DNA from: Candidatus Woesearchaeota archaeon
GTDB lineage: Archaea; Nanobdellota; Nanobdellia; SCGC-AAA011-G17; GW2011-AR18
NCBI GenBank assembly: GCA_018303515.1
Contig: JAGVXZ010000042.1
Span: forward strand, 1-26,126
DNA length: 26,126 nt
Direction: 5' to 3'
The position numbers were made by a program, and so were the translations under genes. How positions within the stretch are numbered: the first letter of the stretch is position 1; each line of letters opens with the position of its first letter. Below, one piece after another: positions 15,731-22,666 of the stretch. The notes below the pieces were generated by a model that saw only the letters and a list, made by a program, of their open reading frames with translations, was not told where the DNA came from and did no database searches.

Positions 15731-15738
15731 GGAGGTGA
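15731..15738 (+). promoter_or_regulatory. Strong Shine-Dalgarno site for the gene at 15746
   Basis: GGAGGTGA ends 7 nt before the ATG and matches the complement of the archaeal 16S rRNA 3' end. It fixes the start codon and suggests high expression. Confidence 0.8.
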
Positions 15739-15745
15739 GAAATAG

Positions 15746-16234
15746 ATGGTTAATTTTATTGGAAAGAGTTTTTTAGTTTTGGTTGTTATACTTTCAATTG
15801 CACAGTTTGCTTTGGCAGTTGATAGTACAACGATATCCAATGCAACTTTTAGTATTGTTAGTTCGTTAAGAGCTGGTGAGACTGCAGGTACTACAAATGC
15901 TCCTGATGCGGGAAATATTACTAAACTTGGTGTAGATATAACTGTAAACACAAAAAGATGGGCAGGTTATATTGGAAACGTGACTGGTAGTATGAAATTG
16001 GGGTCTGGAAGTAGTGATTTGTTTGTGTTTAATGCATTATCACAGGACAGATTTAAAGGTGTTTTTGCTGTAGTAGCTCAAAGTTTTAATTTTGCTGGTG
16101 CTATAGCGGCTGATGAAAAGGTATTTGATACTAAGTGGGGTTTTGGTGCAGCTGCTGATAATGCATCCCAAGTATTTAGAGAGACTGCATCTCGTTTTGG
16201 TGTAACTGCTCCTATTGCTAGGATGAATCTTTGA
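15746..16234 (+). CDS. Small secreted surface protein, zero-frame part (frame breaks at CTT TGA)
   Basis: 162 residues in this frame. A clear signal peptide (basic start, hydrophobic core, ALA-V cleavage near residue 24) is followed by Ser/Thr/Gly-rich sequence with NAPDAGNITKLGV and RWAGYIGNVTGS. This block resembles DAPNAGEIKFIEI and YWGGIYGEI in the minus-strand protein at 21374-22588, so the two are probably related surface domains. The frame stops at TGA 16232-16234, but the +1 frame continues at once with LEMIVATNDSDGDGDPDG and TTYYFYLQIT. That tail matches the style of YQMILP...TYYFFTDC in the paralogue. The intact product would be about 190 residues. The break could be an indel, a programmed +1 shift, or a coupled second reading frame. 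Confidence 0.8.
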   Translation: MVNFIGKSFLVLVVILSIAQFALAVDSTTISNATFSIVSSLRAGETAGTTNAPDAGNITKLGVDITVNTKRWAGYIGNVTGSMKLGSGSSDLFVFNALSQDRFKGVFAVVAQSFNFAGAIAADEKVFDTKWGFGAAADNASQVFRETASRFGVTAPIARMNL

Positions 16235-16235
16235 A

Positions 16236-16319
16236 ATGATTGTTGCAACAAACGATAGTGATGGAGATGGAGATCCAGATGGTGATACAACTTATTACTT
16301 CTATTTACAAATTACGTAA
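16236..16319 (+). CDS. Out-of-frame C-terminal tail of the surface protein at 15746
   Basis: 27 codons from an ATG that begins 1 nt after the TGA of the preceding frame, ending TAA. The tail EMIVATNDSDGDGDPDG then DTTYYFYLQIT contains an Asp/Gly-rich, calcium-loop-like stretch and a final beta strand. It has no signal peptide or ribosome site of its own, so it makes sense only as an extension of the upstream protein (through a +1 shift at CTT TGA) or as a coupled fragment. Confidence 0.65.
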   Translation: MIVATNDSDGDGDPDGDTTYYFYLQIT

Positions 16320-16329
16320 GTAGTTAGTA

Positions 16330-16358
16330 ATTTTTTTCTTTTTTTATAATTTTTTTTA
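16330..16358 (+). terminator. Oligo-T terminator after the small surface protein gene
   Basis: Three dense T runs (7 to 8 T each) directly after the TAA at 16317-16319 and before the next TATA box fit archaeal oligo-U termination. Confidence 0.6.
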
Positions 16359-16370
16359 TGTTTTTGGAAA

Positions 16371-16380
16371 GATATATATA
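16371..16380 (+). promoter_or_regulatory. TATA box for the genes at 16404 and 18074
   Basis: GATATATATA about 27 nt before the ATG at 16404; no ribosome site is seen, so the message is probably leaderless. Confidence 0.6.
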
Positions 16381-16403
16381 TTACTTATTTCTTTTTAAAT
16401 TAT

Positions 16404-18077
16404 ATGAGAGGAAAATTATTTCTGTTTTTGGTTCTTTTAATTTTAACCTCCTTTGTTGTTTCAGCTGAACATGTTGTAATTAATTCTAAAGATTGGAAAG
16501 ATGTTTATTCAGGAACTTTATATTCTGTTCTTAATAATTTTAAGGTGAATTATCTTGTTTCTGAAACTGATGGTGTCTCATTAGTAAATATGAAAGTTGT
16601 TGATAAGAATGAGAAGGTTTTATTACTTTCTTCTGATTCAGATCCTTTAATTTATGGTTATAATAATTTTTTGAATTCTGCTGGGATTGAGACTGAAGAG
16701 GTTAGTTTTTCAAGATTAGATAGTCTTAATTTAAAATTGGCTGAAAGACTTGTTGAGGAAAAACAAATCTCAACCTTTATTGTAGTAGATAGTAGTTTGG
16801 GATATTATTCTTTGACACTCCCTTATTATGCAATACAAAAAAATGCTTATGTTCTTTTTGCTGAGGAGGATAATTTTGAGGAAATAGTAGAGTTTCTAGA
16901 GAAAAATGCTTTAGAAATTATAGTTTTTGGAAGGGTAGATAGAGAAGTGAAAGATGCTCTTAAAGATTTTAATGCAGAGTTTATTAATACTGGTGATGTT
17001 TATGCTGACGGTATTGAAATTGCGAAAAAATCATTGGAAGAATTTGGAAATAATAAACAAGTTGTTTTAACAACAGGTGAATTTATAGAGTTGGGTTTGT
17101 TTAATAGTGAGTTTCCTGTTTTGTTAGCGGGGACTGGAAATTTACCAGCTGTAGTTTTTGATTTTTTAAAAAGTGAGGATATTCGGTCAGTTGTGGTTAT
17201 TGGTTCTGAGCTAGCAAATTCTGCGATGAGAATAAGGGAGACGACAGGTGCAAATGTTTTTATAAAATATGGGAAAGGTATTAATGGACAGTTGTTAGCG
17301 TTGGATTTTTTTCCAGTACCAAGTTTTGATCCCAAAGTTAGAATTAATGAAGTAAGATATAATACTATAACTAAAGAATTAGAGGTTGTTTATGAGAACT
17401 TTGGTGATGTTTTTAGTTTTGTTCAGGGTATTTCACATGATTTATTAGTTGGAGAAAAATCTCTTGGTGCAGTTGGTGATGAAGAAGCTTTCTACCTTGA
17501 TGCCAATGAAATTATAACCCAAACGTATGATATTGATTTGTTAAATTTTGTAAATGAGGAAATTTATGCAAAAAGTAACGTATTACTTGGAAGTTCTTTC
17601 GGTTCGTTGACTAAATTATTGACTGCGGAAAATCTTGTTGAAATTGTTGCTTTTGGGGATGATTCTCAAATTGGAATTGAAAGTGTTATTTTTAATAAAC
17701 GTAGTAAAAGGTTTGAAGTAGTAATTAAAAATTTAGGAGAAAATGAGGTTTATGCTGATGTTGAAATTAATAATTTAATTATTGCCGGTGAAAAGGAAAT
17801 TGTAAGTGGTGACCAGAGTAAAATTTCAAGAAAAGGAACACATACTTTTTTTGTTAAAGCCTTACTTGAAGAAGAGGATTATCAAGAGAATCCTACAATT
17901 CATGTTAAGGTTAGGTATGGTTCAAGAGCTGATGCGTTGATAAAGTCTTTGGAAGAAGAGTTTGATCTTGTAGTGAAGAGTTCTAATTTAAAATGGGTTT
18001 TAGTTTTGATAGTACTTGTGATTTTATTCTTATTAATGAAAAAGATAAAAGAAAAGAAAAGGAGGAGGGTTAGATGA
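16404..18077 (+). CDS. Membrane-anchored surface protein with cell-wall-binding-repeat-2-like region
   Basis: 557 residues with a signal peptide (VVSA-E near residue 21) and a C-terminal transmembrane helix at about 530-548 followed by a very basic tail, KKIKEKKRRRVR. The central part (about 60-300) has alternating strand/helix segments such as STFIVVDSSLGYY, ALEIIVFGRVDREV, QVVLTTGEF, FPVLLAGTGNLPAVVFDFL and IRSVVVIGSELANSAMRI. This pattern resembles the CWB2 (cell wall binding repeat 2) fold, in which a ligand fragment is held by Rossmann-like repeats. The region from about 310 to 520 looks like two Ig-like domains. It shares an ATGA overlap with the next gene, so the two proteins are probably made together. 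The CWB2 link is by pattern only. Confidence 0.78.
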   Translation: MRGKLFLFLVLLILTSFVVSAEHVVINSKDWKDVYSGTLYSVLNNFKVNYLVSETDGVSLVNMKVVDKNEKVLLLSSDSDPLIYGYNNFLNSAGIETEEVSFSRLDSLNLKLAERLVEEKQISTFIVVDSSLGYYSLTLPYYAIQKNAYVLFAEEDNFEEIVEFLEKNALEIIVFGRVDREVKDALKDFNAEFINTGDVYADGIEIAKKSLEEFGNNKQVVLTTGEFIELGLFNSEFPVLLAGTGNLPAVVFDFLKSEDIRSVVVIGSELANSAMRIRETTGANVFIKYGKGINGQLLALDFFPVPSFDPKVRINEVRYNTITKELEVVYENFGDVFSFVQGISHDLLVGEKSLGAVGDEEAFYLDANEIITQTYDIDLLNFVNEEIYAKSNVLLGSSFGSLTKLLTAENLVEIVAFGDDSQIGIESVIFNKRSKRFEVVIKNLGENEVYADVEINNLIIAGEKEIVSGDQSKISRKGTHTFFVKALLEEEDYQENPTIHVKVRYGSRADALIKSLEEEFDLVVKSSNLKWVLVLIVLVILFLLMKKIKEKKRRRVR

Positions 18078-18640
18078 ATTTCAAGTTATTAATTTTATTT
18101 TTACTTGTTTTTTCTTTAGTCTCCTGTTTAAATGGGAAGATTGTAACCATTAATGGAGAGGGAATAGATTCTGATTATTTTAATGATGTTTACGCTTTAT
18201 CTGGTGGTGGAATGAGTAAGATTCAGTTTTTTAATGATGTTATGATTCCAGATGAAATTTTGTTTATTGAAGCTAAAAGAAAAGGAATTGAAGAGCCAAC
18301 TAGTTTAGAAATAGAGAAAGTAATAACTGATTTTGGTGGTGATTCTTTAAAGGAAAATACTGGTTTGAGTAATTCTAAATTAAAAGAATTAGTAAAGAAA
18401 AAAATCATTGTTGCTAAACTATTAATTAAAGTATTACCTCCTCCTCTTGTAACTGATGATGAAATTAATCAGTTTTATAGTAGAGTAGAGAATTTACCAA
18501 GTGGAACTTCAAGAGCTGATGTACATTTACTTCTAACAAAAGCTAAAAGTGAAATGTTAAAAAGAGATTATGTTTTATCAATAGTTTCAAACTATAAGAT
18601 TGAAATTGCTGGAAATGTTGAAGAATTATTAGAGAATTAA
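18074..18640 (+). CDS. SurA-N/PrsA-like lipoprotein without a visible isomerase domain
   Basis: 188 residues. The signal sequence ends LVSC (Cys18), a lipobox-like site. It then reads IVTINGEGIDSDYFNDVYAL, the opening strand-and-helix of SurA/PrsA-type chaperones, followed by IPDEILFIEAKRKGIE, SKLKELVKKKIIVAKLLIKV and TDDEINQFYSRV, which match the helical SurA N-terminal domain. The parvulin domain that normally follows is absent; instead there is a short end, VHLLLTKAKSEMLKRDYVLS. It starts inside the stop codon of the CWB2-like gene (ATGA), suggesting a chaperone or partner role for that protein outside the membrane. The family call is by pattern. Confidence 0.72.
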   Translation: MNFKLLILFLLVFSLVSCLNGKIVTINGEGIDSDYFNDVYALSGGGMSKIQFFNDVMIPDEILFIEAKRKGIEEPTSLEIEKVITDFGGDSLKENTGLSNSKLKELVKKKIIVAKLLIKVLPPPLVTDDEINQFYSRVENLPSGTSRADVHLLLTKAKSEMLKRDYVLSIVSNYKIEIAGNVEELLEN

Positions 18641-18648
18641 TTTTTTTC
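18639..18648 (+). terminator. Oligo-T terminator after the gene at 18074
   Basis: A run of seven T immediately after the TAA stop at 18638-18640, before the next promoter. Confidence 0.5.
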
Positions 18649-18679
18649 GTAATCTTTATATAGCTCTATGTTAGGAAGA

Positions 18680-18690
18680 GTATATATTTA
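18680..18690 (+). promoter_or_regulatory. TATA box for the gene at 18727
   Basis: GTATATATTTA, with a predicted start near 18708 and hence a leader of about 20 nt. The leader ends in GGTGAT (18721-18726), a ribosome site whose spacing favours the second ATG (18730) over the first (18727). Confidence 0.6.
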
Positions 18691-18726
18691 TAATAGTTAA
18701 AACATAGGTTTAAGATAAAAGGTGAT

Positions 18727-19389
18727 ATGATGAAAAGAGGTTTGAAATGTTTTTACTTGTTAGTTTTAGTAATCTTTTCTTTTTCAGTCTATGCTTCTAT
18801 ATTTACTTCAAGTTTTACTCCAACATCTGCAAGTTTATGTGGATCTAATTCTGAAACTTTAGAATTGACTGCTTCTATGATAAATAATACAGGTGCTTTT
18901 AATTATACTAATGTTGATGCAGTTTTAGTTTTATTAAATTCTAGTCTATCTTATGTTACAAATTCTACTGTTAGTTTAGGTCCCATTAATGTTTCTTCTC
19001 AATCCTCTGTTAATCCATCTTGGACAATAAAATGTACTAACCAATCATCTATTCAAACATCTCTTATCTATGTTGTTTATGTTACAAATAGTGGGAATTT
19101 TTCTTCACTGAGTCACGCAAATAGTACTGTTAAGATTTATACTTCTGATGTGAAAGTACCTTCGGTTTTAAATTCTATTCCTTCTGGGAGTATTTCAAAT
19201 AGTTATGCCACACTTGAAATGACTACTGATGAAAACGCTATTTGTAAATATAGTACTTCTTCTGGTGTTAGTTATTCTAGTATGTCAAATAAATTTAGTA
19301 GTACTGGAAATACTCTCCATAGACAAACTGTTGAAAATTTACTTGACGGTTATCATAATTATTATGTAAAGTGTAGTGATTATTCGTGA
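18727..19389 (+). CDS. Sequon-rich secreted protein, N-terminal part of a split Fn3/TPR surface protein
   Basis: 220 residues (218 if translation begins at ATG 18730, which fits the ribosome site better). The signal peptide ends near VYAS. A Ser/Thr/Asn-rich beta domain with many N-glycosylation sequons (NNT, NYT, NSS, NST, NVS, NQS, NFS) is followed by a second domain ending CKYSTSSGVSY...LLDGYHNYYVKCSDYS. Related domains normally continue with a Gly and further strands, but here the frame meets TGA at 19387-19389. The next frame begins in the same GTGA and carries on the expected sequence, KVNLTTSEAV. The pair was most likely one protein of about 880 residues, broken by a one-base loss, unless the GTGA overlap is used for coupled translation. 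Confidence 0.8.
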   Translation: MMKRGLKCFYLLVLVIFSFSVYASIFTSSFTPTSASLCGSNSETLELTASMINNTGAFNYTNVDAVLVLLNSSLSYVTNSTVSLGPINVSSQSSVNPSWTIKCTNQSSIQTSLIYVVYVTNSGNFSSLSHANSTVKIYTSDVKVPSVLNSIPSGSISNSYATLEMTTDENAICKYSTSSGVSYSSMSNKFSSTGNTLHRQTVENLLDGYHNYYVKCSDYS

Positions 19390-21371
19390 AAGTTAATTTG
19401 ACTACTTCAGAAGCAGTTATTCAATCTCCTACTTTAAAATTTACTTATGATGGAAGTACATTTACAAATATTCCATTAACAGGTTCCGGAGTTTCTTGGA
19501 TGGGATTTTTAACTATTACATCTAGTTCTAATGGTAAAGTAGGATCTTTAATATTTGAAGGGGAAGATTTTGATGGGAAAAAAGGAACTGTGATCACATC
19601 TGGGAATTTGTTTTTAGTAGATACTCAACCTCCATTAGCTCCAGGTTCAATAAATGTTGAGAAATTTGATGATGATTTGAAAATCTCCTGGGTTCATAGT
19701 GGTGAAGATGTTATTTATTATAATCTTTATAGGACTAAGACTTCTGGTCAGTATTCTAATGCTTACGTAAATACAACTGGAAAATCTTATATTGATTCTG
19801 AAGCTTCAAAAAATGAAACTTATTTTTATAAAGTTTCTGCTGTTGATGCTGCTGGAAATGAAGGAACTTTTTCTTCTGAAGGAACTTTAAAAATAGAGAG
19901 TACTTCAGTTACAAGTACATCTACTTCTGTAAATGGAAACAGTGAAGTTTCGACTCAAGTCCAAGCAGAAGAAGTTAAGGAAGTTGATATTCAAGAAATA
20001 ATTGTGAAGACTTCTCTTGAGATTGATACTCTTTTAGATCAGCTGTCAGATAAACAGAAAGATTTGAAAGAGGTTGAAAAATCAAAGGCGTTTTCACTTT
20101 TAAAAATTGATGAGTTAATTAAACAAAGAAGAACTGAACTCTTGAAAATAAAAAAAGAGTTGAGTAGAATAAAACCTACTGAAAAAAAAGATGTGCTTGA
20201 TGATTCTTTGAAAACAATAGAATTGATTAAGAAAGAGACAATCGTTGGCATTGAATATGGTACTGAAGTTAAATTTGATTTTAATTCAAATGAGACAGAT
20301 ATTGCTGTTGATGAAATAATAAAATATGAAGGTGTTACACTTGAAGAAGAAGATATAAAAGACTATAAAGAAGAGGTTACTAATTTACAAAAGAAAGTAA
20401 AAGTTGAAATTACTCCTTTAATTATTGAGCATTTGGATAAAAGCAAAGAAAATTATCTATTAGTTAAGAAAGTTGTTGAAACTAATGGTTTAGATGATGT
20501 AGTAATAATTGAGGTTATACCTAAAACAATAGTTAAGGATGTTAGTTCTTTAGCTTATGAAAATAATGTTGTTGTAATAAATAGTGATCCTGTTTTGAGA
20601 TTTGAAACTAATGAAATTTATTATATTATTAAAAAAGAGGTTGGAGAAGATCTTGTAAAGGAAACAAATCTTGTTCTATTACCTGATTATAAAAAATTCC
20701 TTGGAGTTAAAGAAGAAAAGGGTTTCCTTGGAATAACAGGTTTTGCTGTTGGAGGGATTAGTGATATTGATTTTGAAAATGTTGCAATTGCAGTGGGTTT
20801 AATTTTAGTTTTAGTGGTAGGTTTTTATTATTTAAGAATGGATTCTAGTGATAAAGAATATGTTACGAAGGAAAAAAGTAAACGAAAAAAGGTAAAGGAA
20901 GAGAAAGTTTCTTATTTGAATTATGGAGATGAAGTTGTTGAGAAAAATGAATTTGTCCCACTAACTTCTTTAGTTCCAAAGGGGCAAGAAGTTGATATGT
21001 TTAAGGCAAAATCTTTGAATTATGCTAATCTACCTTATTTATTAGAACAAGCTGAAACTTATGCTCATTCCTGGAAATTTGAAGAAGCTTTGAAATTGTA
21101 TAAAATGATGCTTGTTAGTTCTGATAAAAAAATGGAAGGGAATACGAAAAAACAGTTTTCAAGATTTTATAAGAAAATGTGTTTAATGATGAAAGTTAAG
21201 AAATTAGAGGAGTCTGTTTCAGGTAATGATCCTGTTTCTACAAATTATTTATTAAATGATGTTGCAAGAATGTATAATGATTTATTGAAAGGTGTTAGTG
21301 ATCCTGAAAAGGAATTTATGAAATCTGTTTCAAATTATCATAAATCTTATTCAAATTTATTTACTAAATAA
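19386..21371 (+). CDS. Fibronectin type III, coiled-coil, transmembrane and TPR-like C-terminal part of the split surface protein
   Basis: 661 residues from a GTG that overlaps the upstream TGA (GTGA). There is no signal peptide, yet the first 480 residues look extracellular: a beta domain (TLKFTYDGSTFTNIP, LIFEGEDFDGKKG), an Fn3 domain at about 80-170 (PPLAPGSINVEKFDDDLKIS to FYKVSAVDAAGNEG), a Ser/Thr linker, and a Glu/Lys coiled coil at about 200-280. FLGITGFAVGG precedes a transmembrane helix at about 466-486. The cytoplasmic tail has a basic stretch and TPR-like helices (LEQAETYAHSWKFEEALKLY). Without the upstream part this protein could not be exported, so the split is a frameshift or needs coupling. 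It ends 2 nt before the convergent gene. Confidence 0.8.
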   Translation: MKVNLTTSEAVIQSPTLKFTYDGSTFTNIPLTGSGVSWMGFLTITSSSNGKVGSLIFEGEDFDGKKGTVITSGNLFLVDTQPPLAPGSINVEKFDDDLKISWVHSGEDVIYYNLYRTKTSGQYSNAYVNTTGKSYIDSEASKNETYFYKVSAVDAAGNEGTFSSEGTLKIESTSVTSTSTSVNGNSEVSTQVQAEEVKEVDIQEIIVKTSLEIDTLLDQLSDKQKDLKEVEKSKAFSLLKIDELIKQRRTELLKIKKELSRIKPTEKKDVLDDSLKTIELIKKETIVGIEYGTEVKFDFNSNETDIAVDEIIKYEGVTLEEEDIKDYKEEVTNLQKKVKVEITPLIIEHLDKSKENYLLVKKVVETNGLDDVVIIEVIPKTIVKDVSSLAYENNVVVINSDPVLRFETNEIYYIIKKEVGEDLVKETNLVLLPDYKKFLGVKEEKGFLGITGFAVGGISDIDFENVAIAVGLILVLVVGFYYLRMDSSDKEYVTKEKSKRKKVKEEKVSYLNYGDEVVEKNEFVPLTSLVPKGQEVDMFKAKSLNYANLPYLLEQAETYAHSWKFEEALKLYKMMLVSSDKKMEGNTKKQFSRFYKKMCLMMKVKKLEESVSGNDPVSTNYLLNDVARMYNDLLKGVSDPEKEFMKSVSNYHKSYSNLFTK

Positions 21372-21373
21372 AT

Positions 21374-22588
21374 TTACCAATATTTTGTTTTTTCTTTTGT
21401 TGTTAAGGGATGATTCTTATGTAATAACAACAAGAAGGGTAATGATCCTAATAAGATCAAAGTGAAAATGGTTGCAATTGCCATTTTTGAATAGTGGATT
21501 ATTATTTCTCTTTCTTCTGTTATTGTAAAATATCTTTCGTTGCTTGTAGTAATGAATTCGTTTCCATTAATGAAGATTGAAGCTTGAAGTTTATATTTTC
21601 CAGGTTCCAACTCGTTTGTATTTATTTGATAATCTCTTCTTGTTAAATCTACTAAAGTTAATTTATCTTCAATGGTTTTAATGAGTTTATCTTCTTTAAA
21701 TAATTTTAAGTTTATTGTGACATAAGTTGGATTTCCTTCTATTAATTCTAGAATCAATGATGGTTTGATTATTTCATCTTCTTTTGTTAATGATAAATCT
21801 GATTTTATAATTGGAATTTTTTCTTCGTCCTTTTCCCAAGCTTTCCCTCTAAACACTTCCTTAATTTCGGTTACGGTTGTTGAAGTGGTAATGTTTATGG
21901 TTGTATTAACACCAGCTGTGGTTGTTGAGGTTTCGCAATCTGTGAAGAAATAATATGTTATTTCTGTTGCATTAATTGGTAAAATCATTTGATAATCATG
22001 AGCAATTCCATCAAAGCCAATTTGATCAGTTAAAATATTACTTAAAAATACTAGAGTTCCTGATTGGTTTAATAATCCTTCATCAAAATTAGTTGAATCT
22101 TCATTATTAACATTCGTATATGTTGTAGGCACATTGTTTATGCTTGTTCCATTAACAATATATCTACTTGAATTTGTGAACGTTAATGAACCTGATTCTC
22201 TGTGTGTTGAATTAACTGATAAATAATTATCAATATCTGTTTTATTTCCCGCTTTAATATTCACTAGACTTATATTTGAAACTGTACTTGCATATACTTC
22301 TCCAGATTCACATGGAAGTGTAACATTTAAATTTGTAACTGTTCCACCACTAAAAGTTATATTTGTTTTTGTGGTTGATGATGTGTTTACTATTATCTCT
22401 CCATAAATACCACCCCAGTATAAAGGACCAGCAACACTAATTTCTATGAATTTAATTTCTCCTGCGTTTGGTGCATCTGTGATTGTGGCAACTCTTCCTG
22501 TTAAGTGATCTCCAGGATTAATGAAAGTGATTAAAAAAACTATGATGAAAAAACAACTAGATAAAATTATTATTTCCTCTTTTTGCAT
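21374..22588 (-). CDS. Sequon-rich membrane surface protein related to the protein at 15746
   Basis: 404 residues with an N-terminal hydrophobic segment (6-24), then HLTGRVAT and a domain starting DAPNAGEIKFIEI, YWGGIYGEI, which resembles NAPDAGNITKLGV, RWAGYIGNV in the product at 15746. At least ten N-glycosylation sequons occur (NTS, NIT, NVT, NIS, NKT, NST, NSS, NGT, NQS, NAT). YQMILP...ATEITYYFFTDC closes the first domain and matches the out-of-frame tail at 16236. A Thr-rich linker, a beta-sandwich region (LEPGKYKLQASIFINGNEF) and a second transmembrane helix (about 370-388) with a basic end follow. The gene is probably leaderless from a TATA-like TTTTAATA on the minus strand at 22612-22619. 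Confidence 0.82.
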   Translation of the reverse strand: MQKEEIIILSSCFFIIVFLITFINPGDHLTGRVATITDAPNAGEIKFIEISVAGPLYWGGIYGEIIVNTSSTTKTNITFSGGTVTNLNVTLPCESGEVYASTVSNISLVNIKAGNKTDIDNYLSVNSTHRESGSLTFTNSSRYIVNGTSINNVPTTYTNVNNEDSTNFDEGLLNQSGTLVFLSNILTDQIGFDGIAHDYQMILPINATEITYYFFTDCETSTTTAGVNTTINITTSTTVTEIKEVFRGKAWEKDEEKIPIIKSDLSLTKEDEIIKPSLILELIEGNPTYVTINLKLFKEDKLIKTIEDKLTLVDLTRRDYQINTNELEPGKYKLQASIFINGNEFITTSNERYFTITEEREIIIHYSKMAIATIFTLILLGSLPFLLLLHKNHPLTTKEKTKYW

Positions 22589-22611
22589 AATGATTAATTT
22601 AAAATTGTGAT

Positions 22612-22619
22612 ATTAAAAG
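22612..22619 (-). promoter_or_regulatory. TATA-like box for the minus-strand gene ending at 22588
   Basis: On the minus strand TTTTAATA sits 24-31 nt before the ATG at 22588, the usual distance for a leaderless archaeal gene. It is divergent from the EF-2 promoter. Confidence 0.45.
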
Positions 22620-22635
22620 GTTTCTTTTCGGAAGA

Positions 22636-22643
22636 TTTATAAA
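22636..22643 (+). promoter_or_regulatory. TATA box for EF-2
   Basis: TTTATAAA is 24-31 nt before ATG 22667, so transcription should begin at the start codon itself. This supports ATG 22667 over the upstream in-frame TTG at 22655. Confidence 0.7.
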
Positions 22644-22666
22644 ACAAATATGTCTTGCAGTTTTTA

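Noticed and set aside
19377..19395. Programmed -1 frameshift at the Fn3 gene break
   Set aside because: No slippery heptamer or obvious downstream pseudoknot is seen at the junction.
22655..22666. TTG as the EF-2 start codon
   Set aside because: The TATA box at 22636-22643 places transcription start at about the ATG 22667, and the family normally begins at the MADKIVELV-like sequence.
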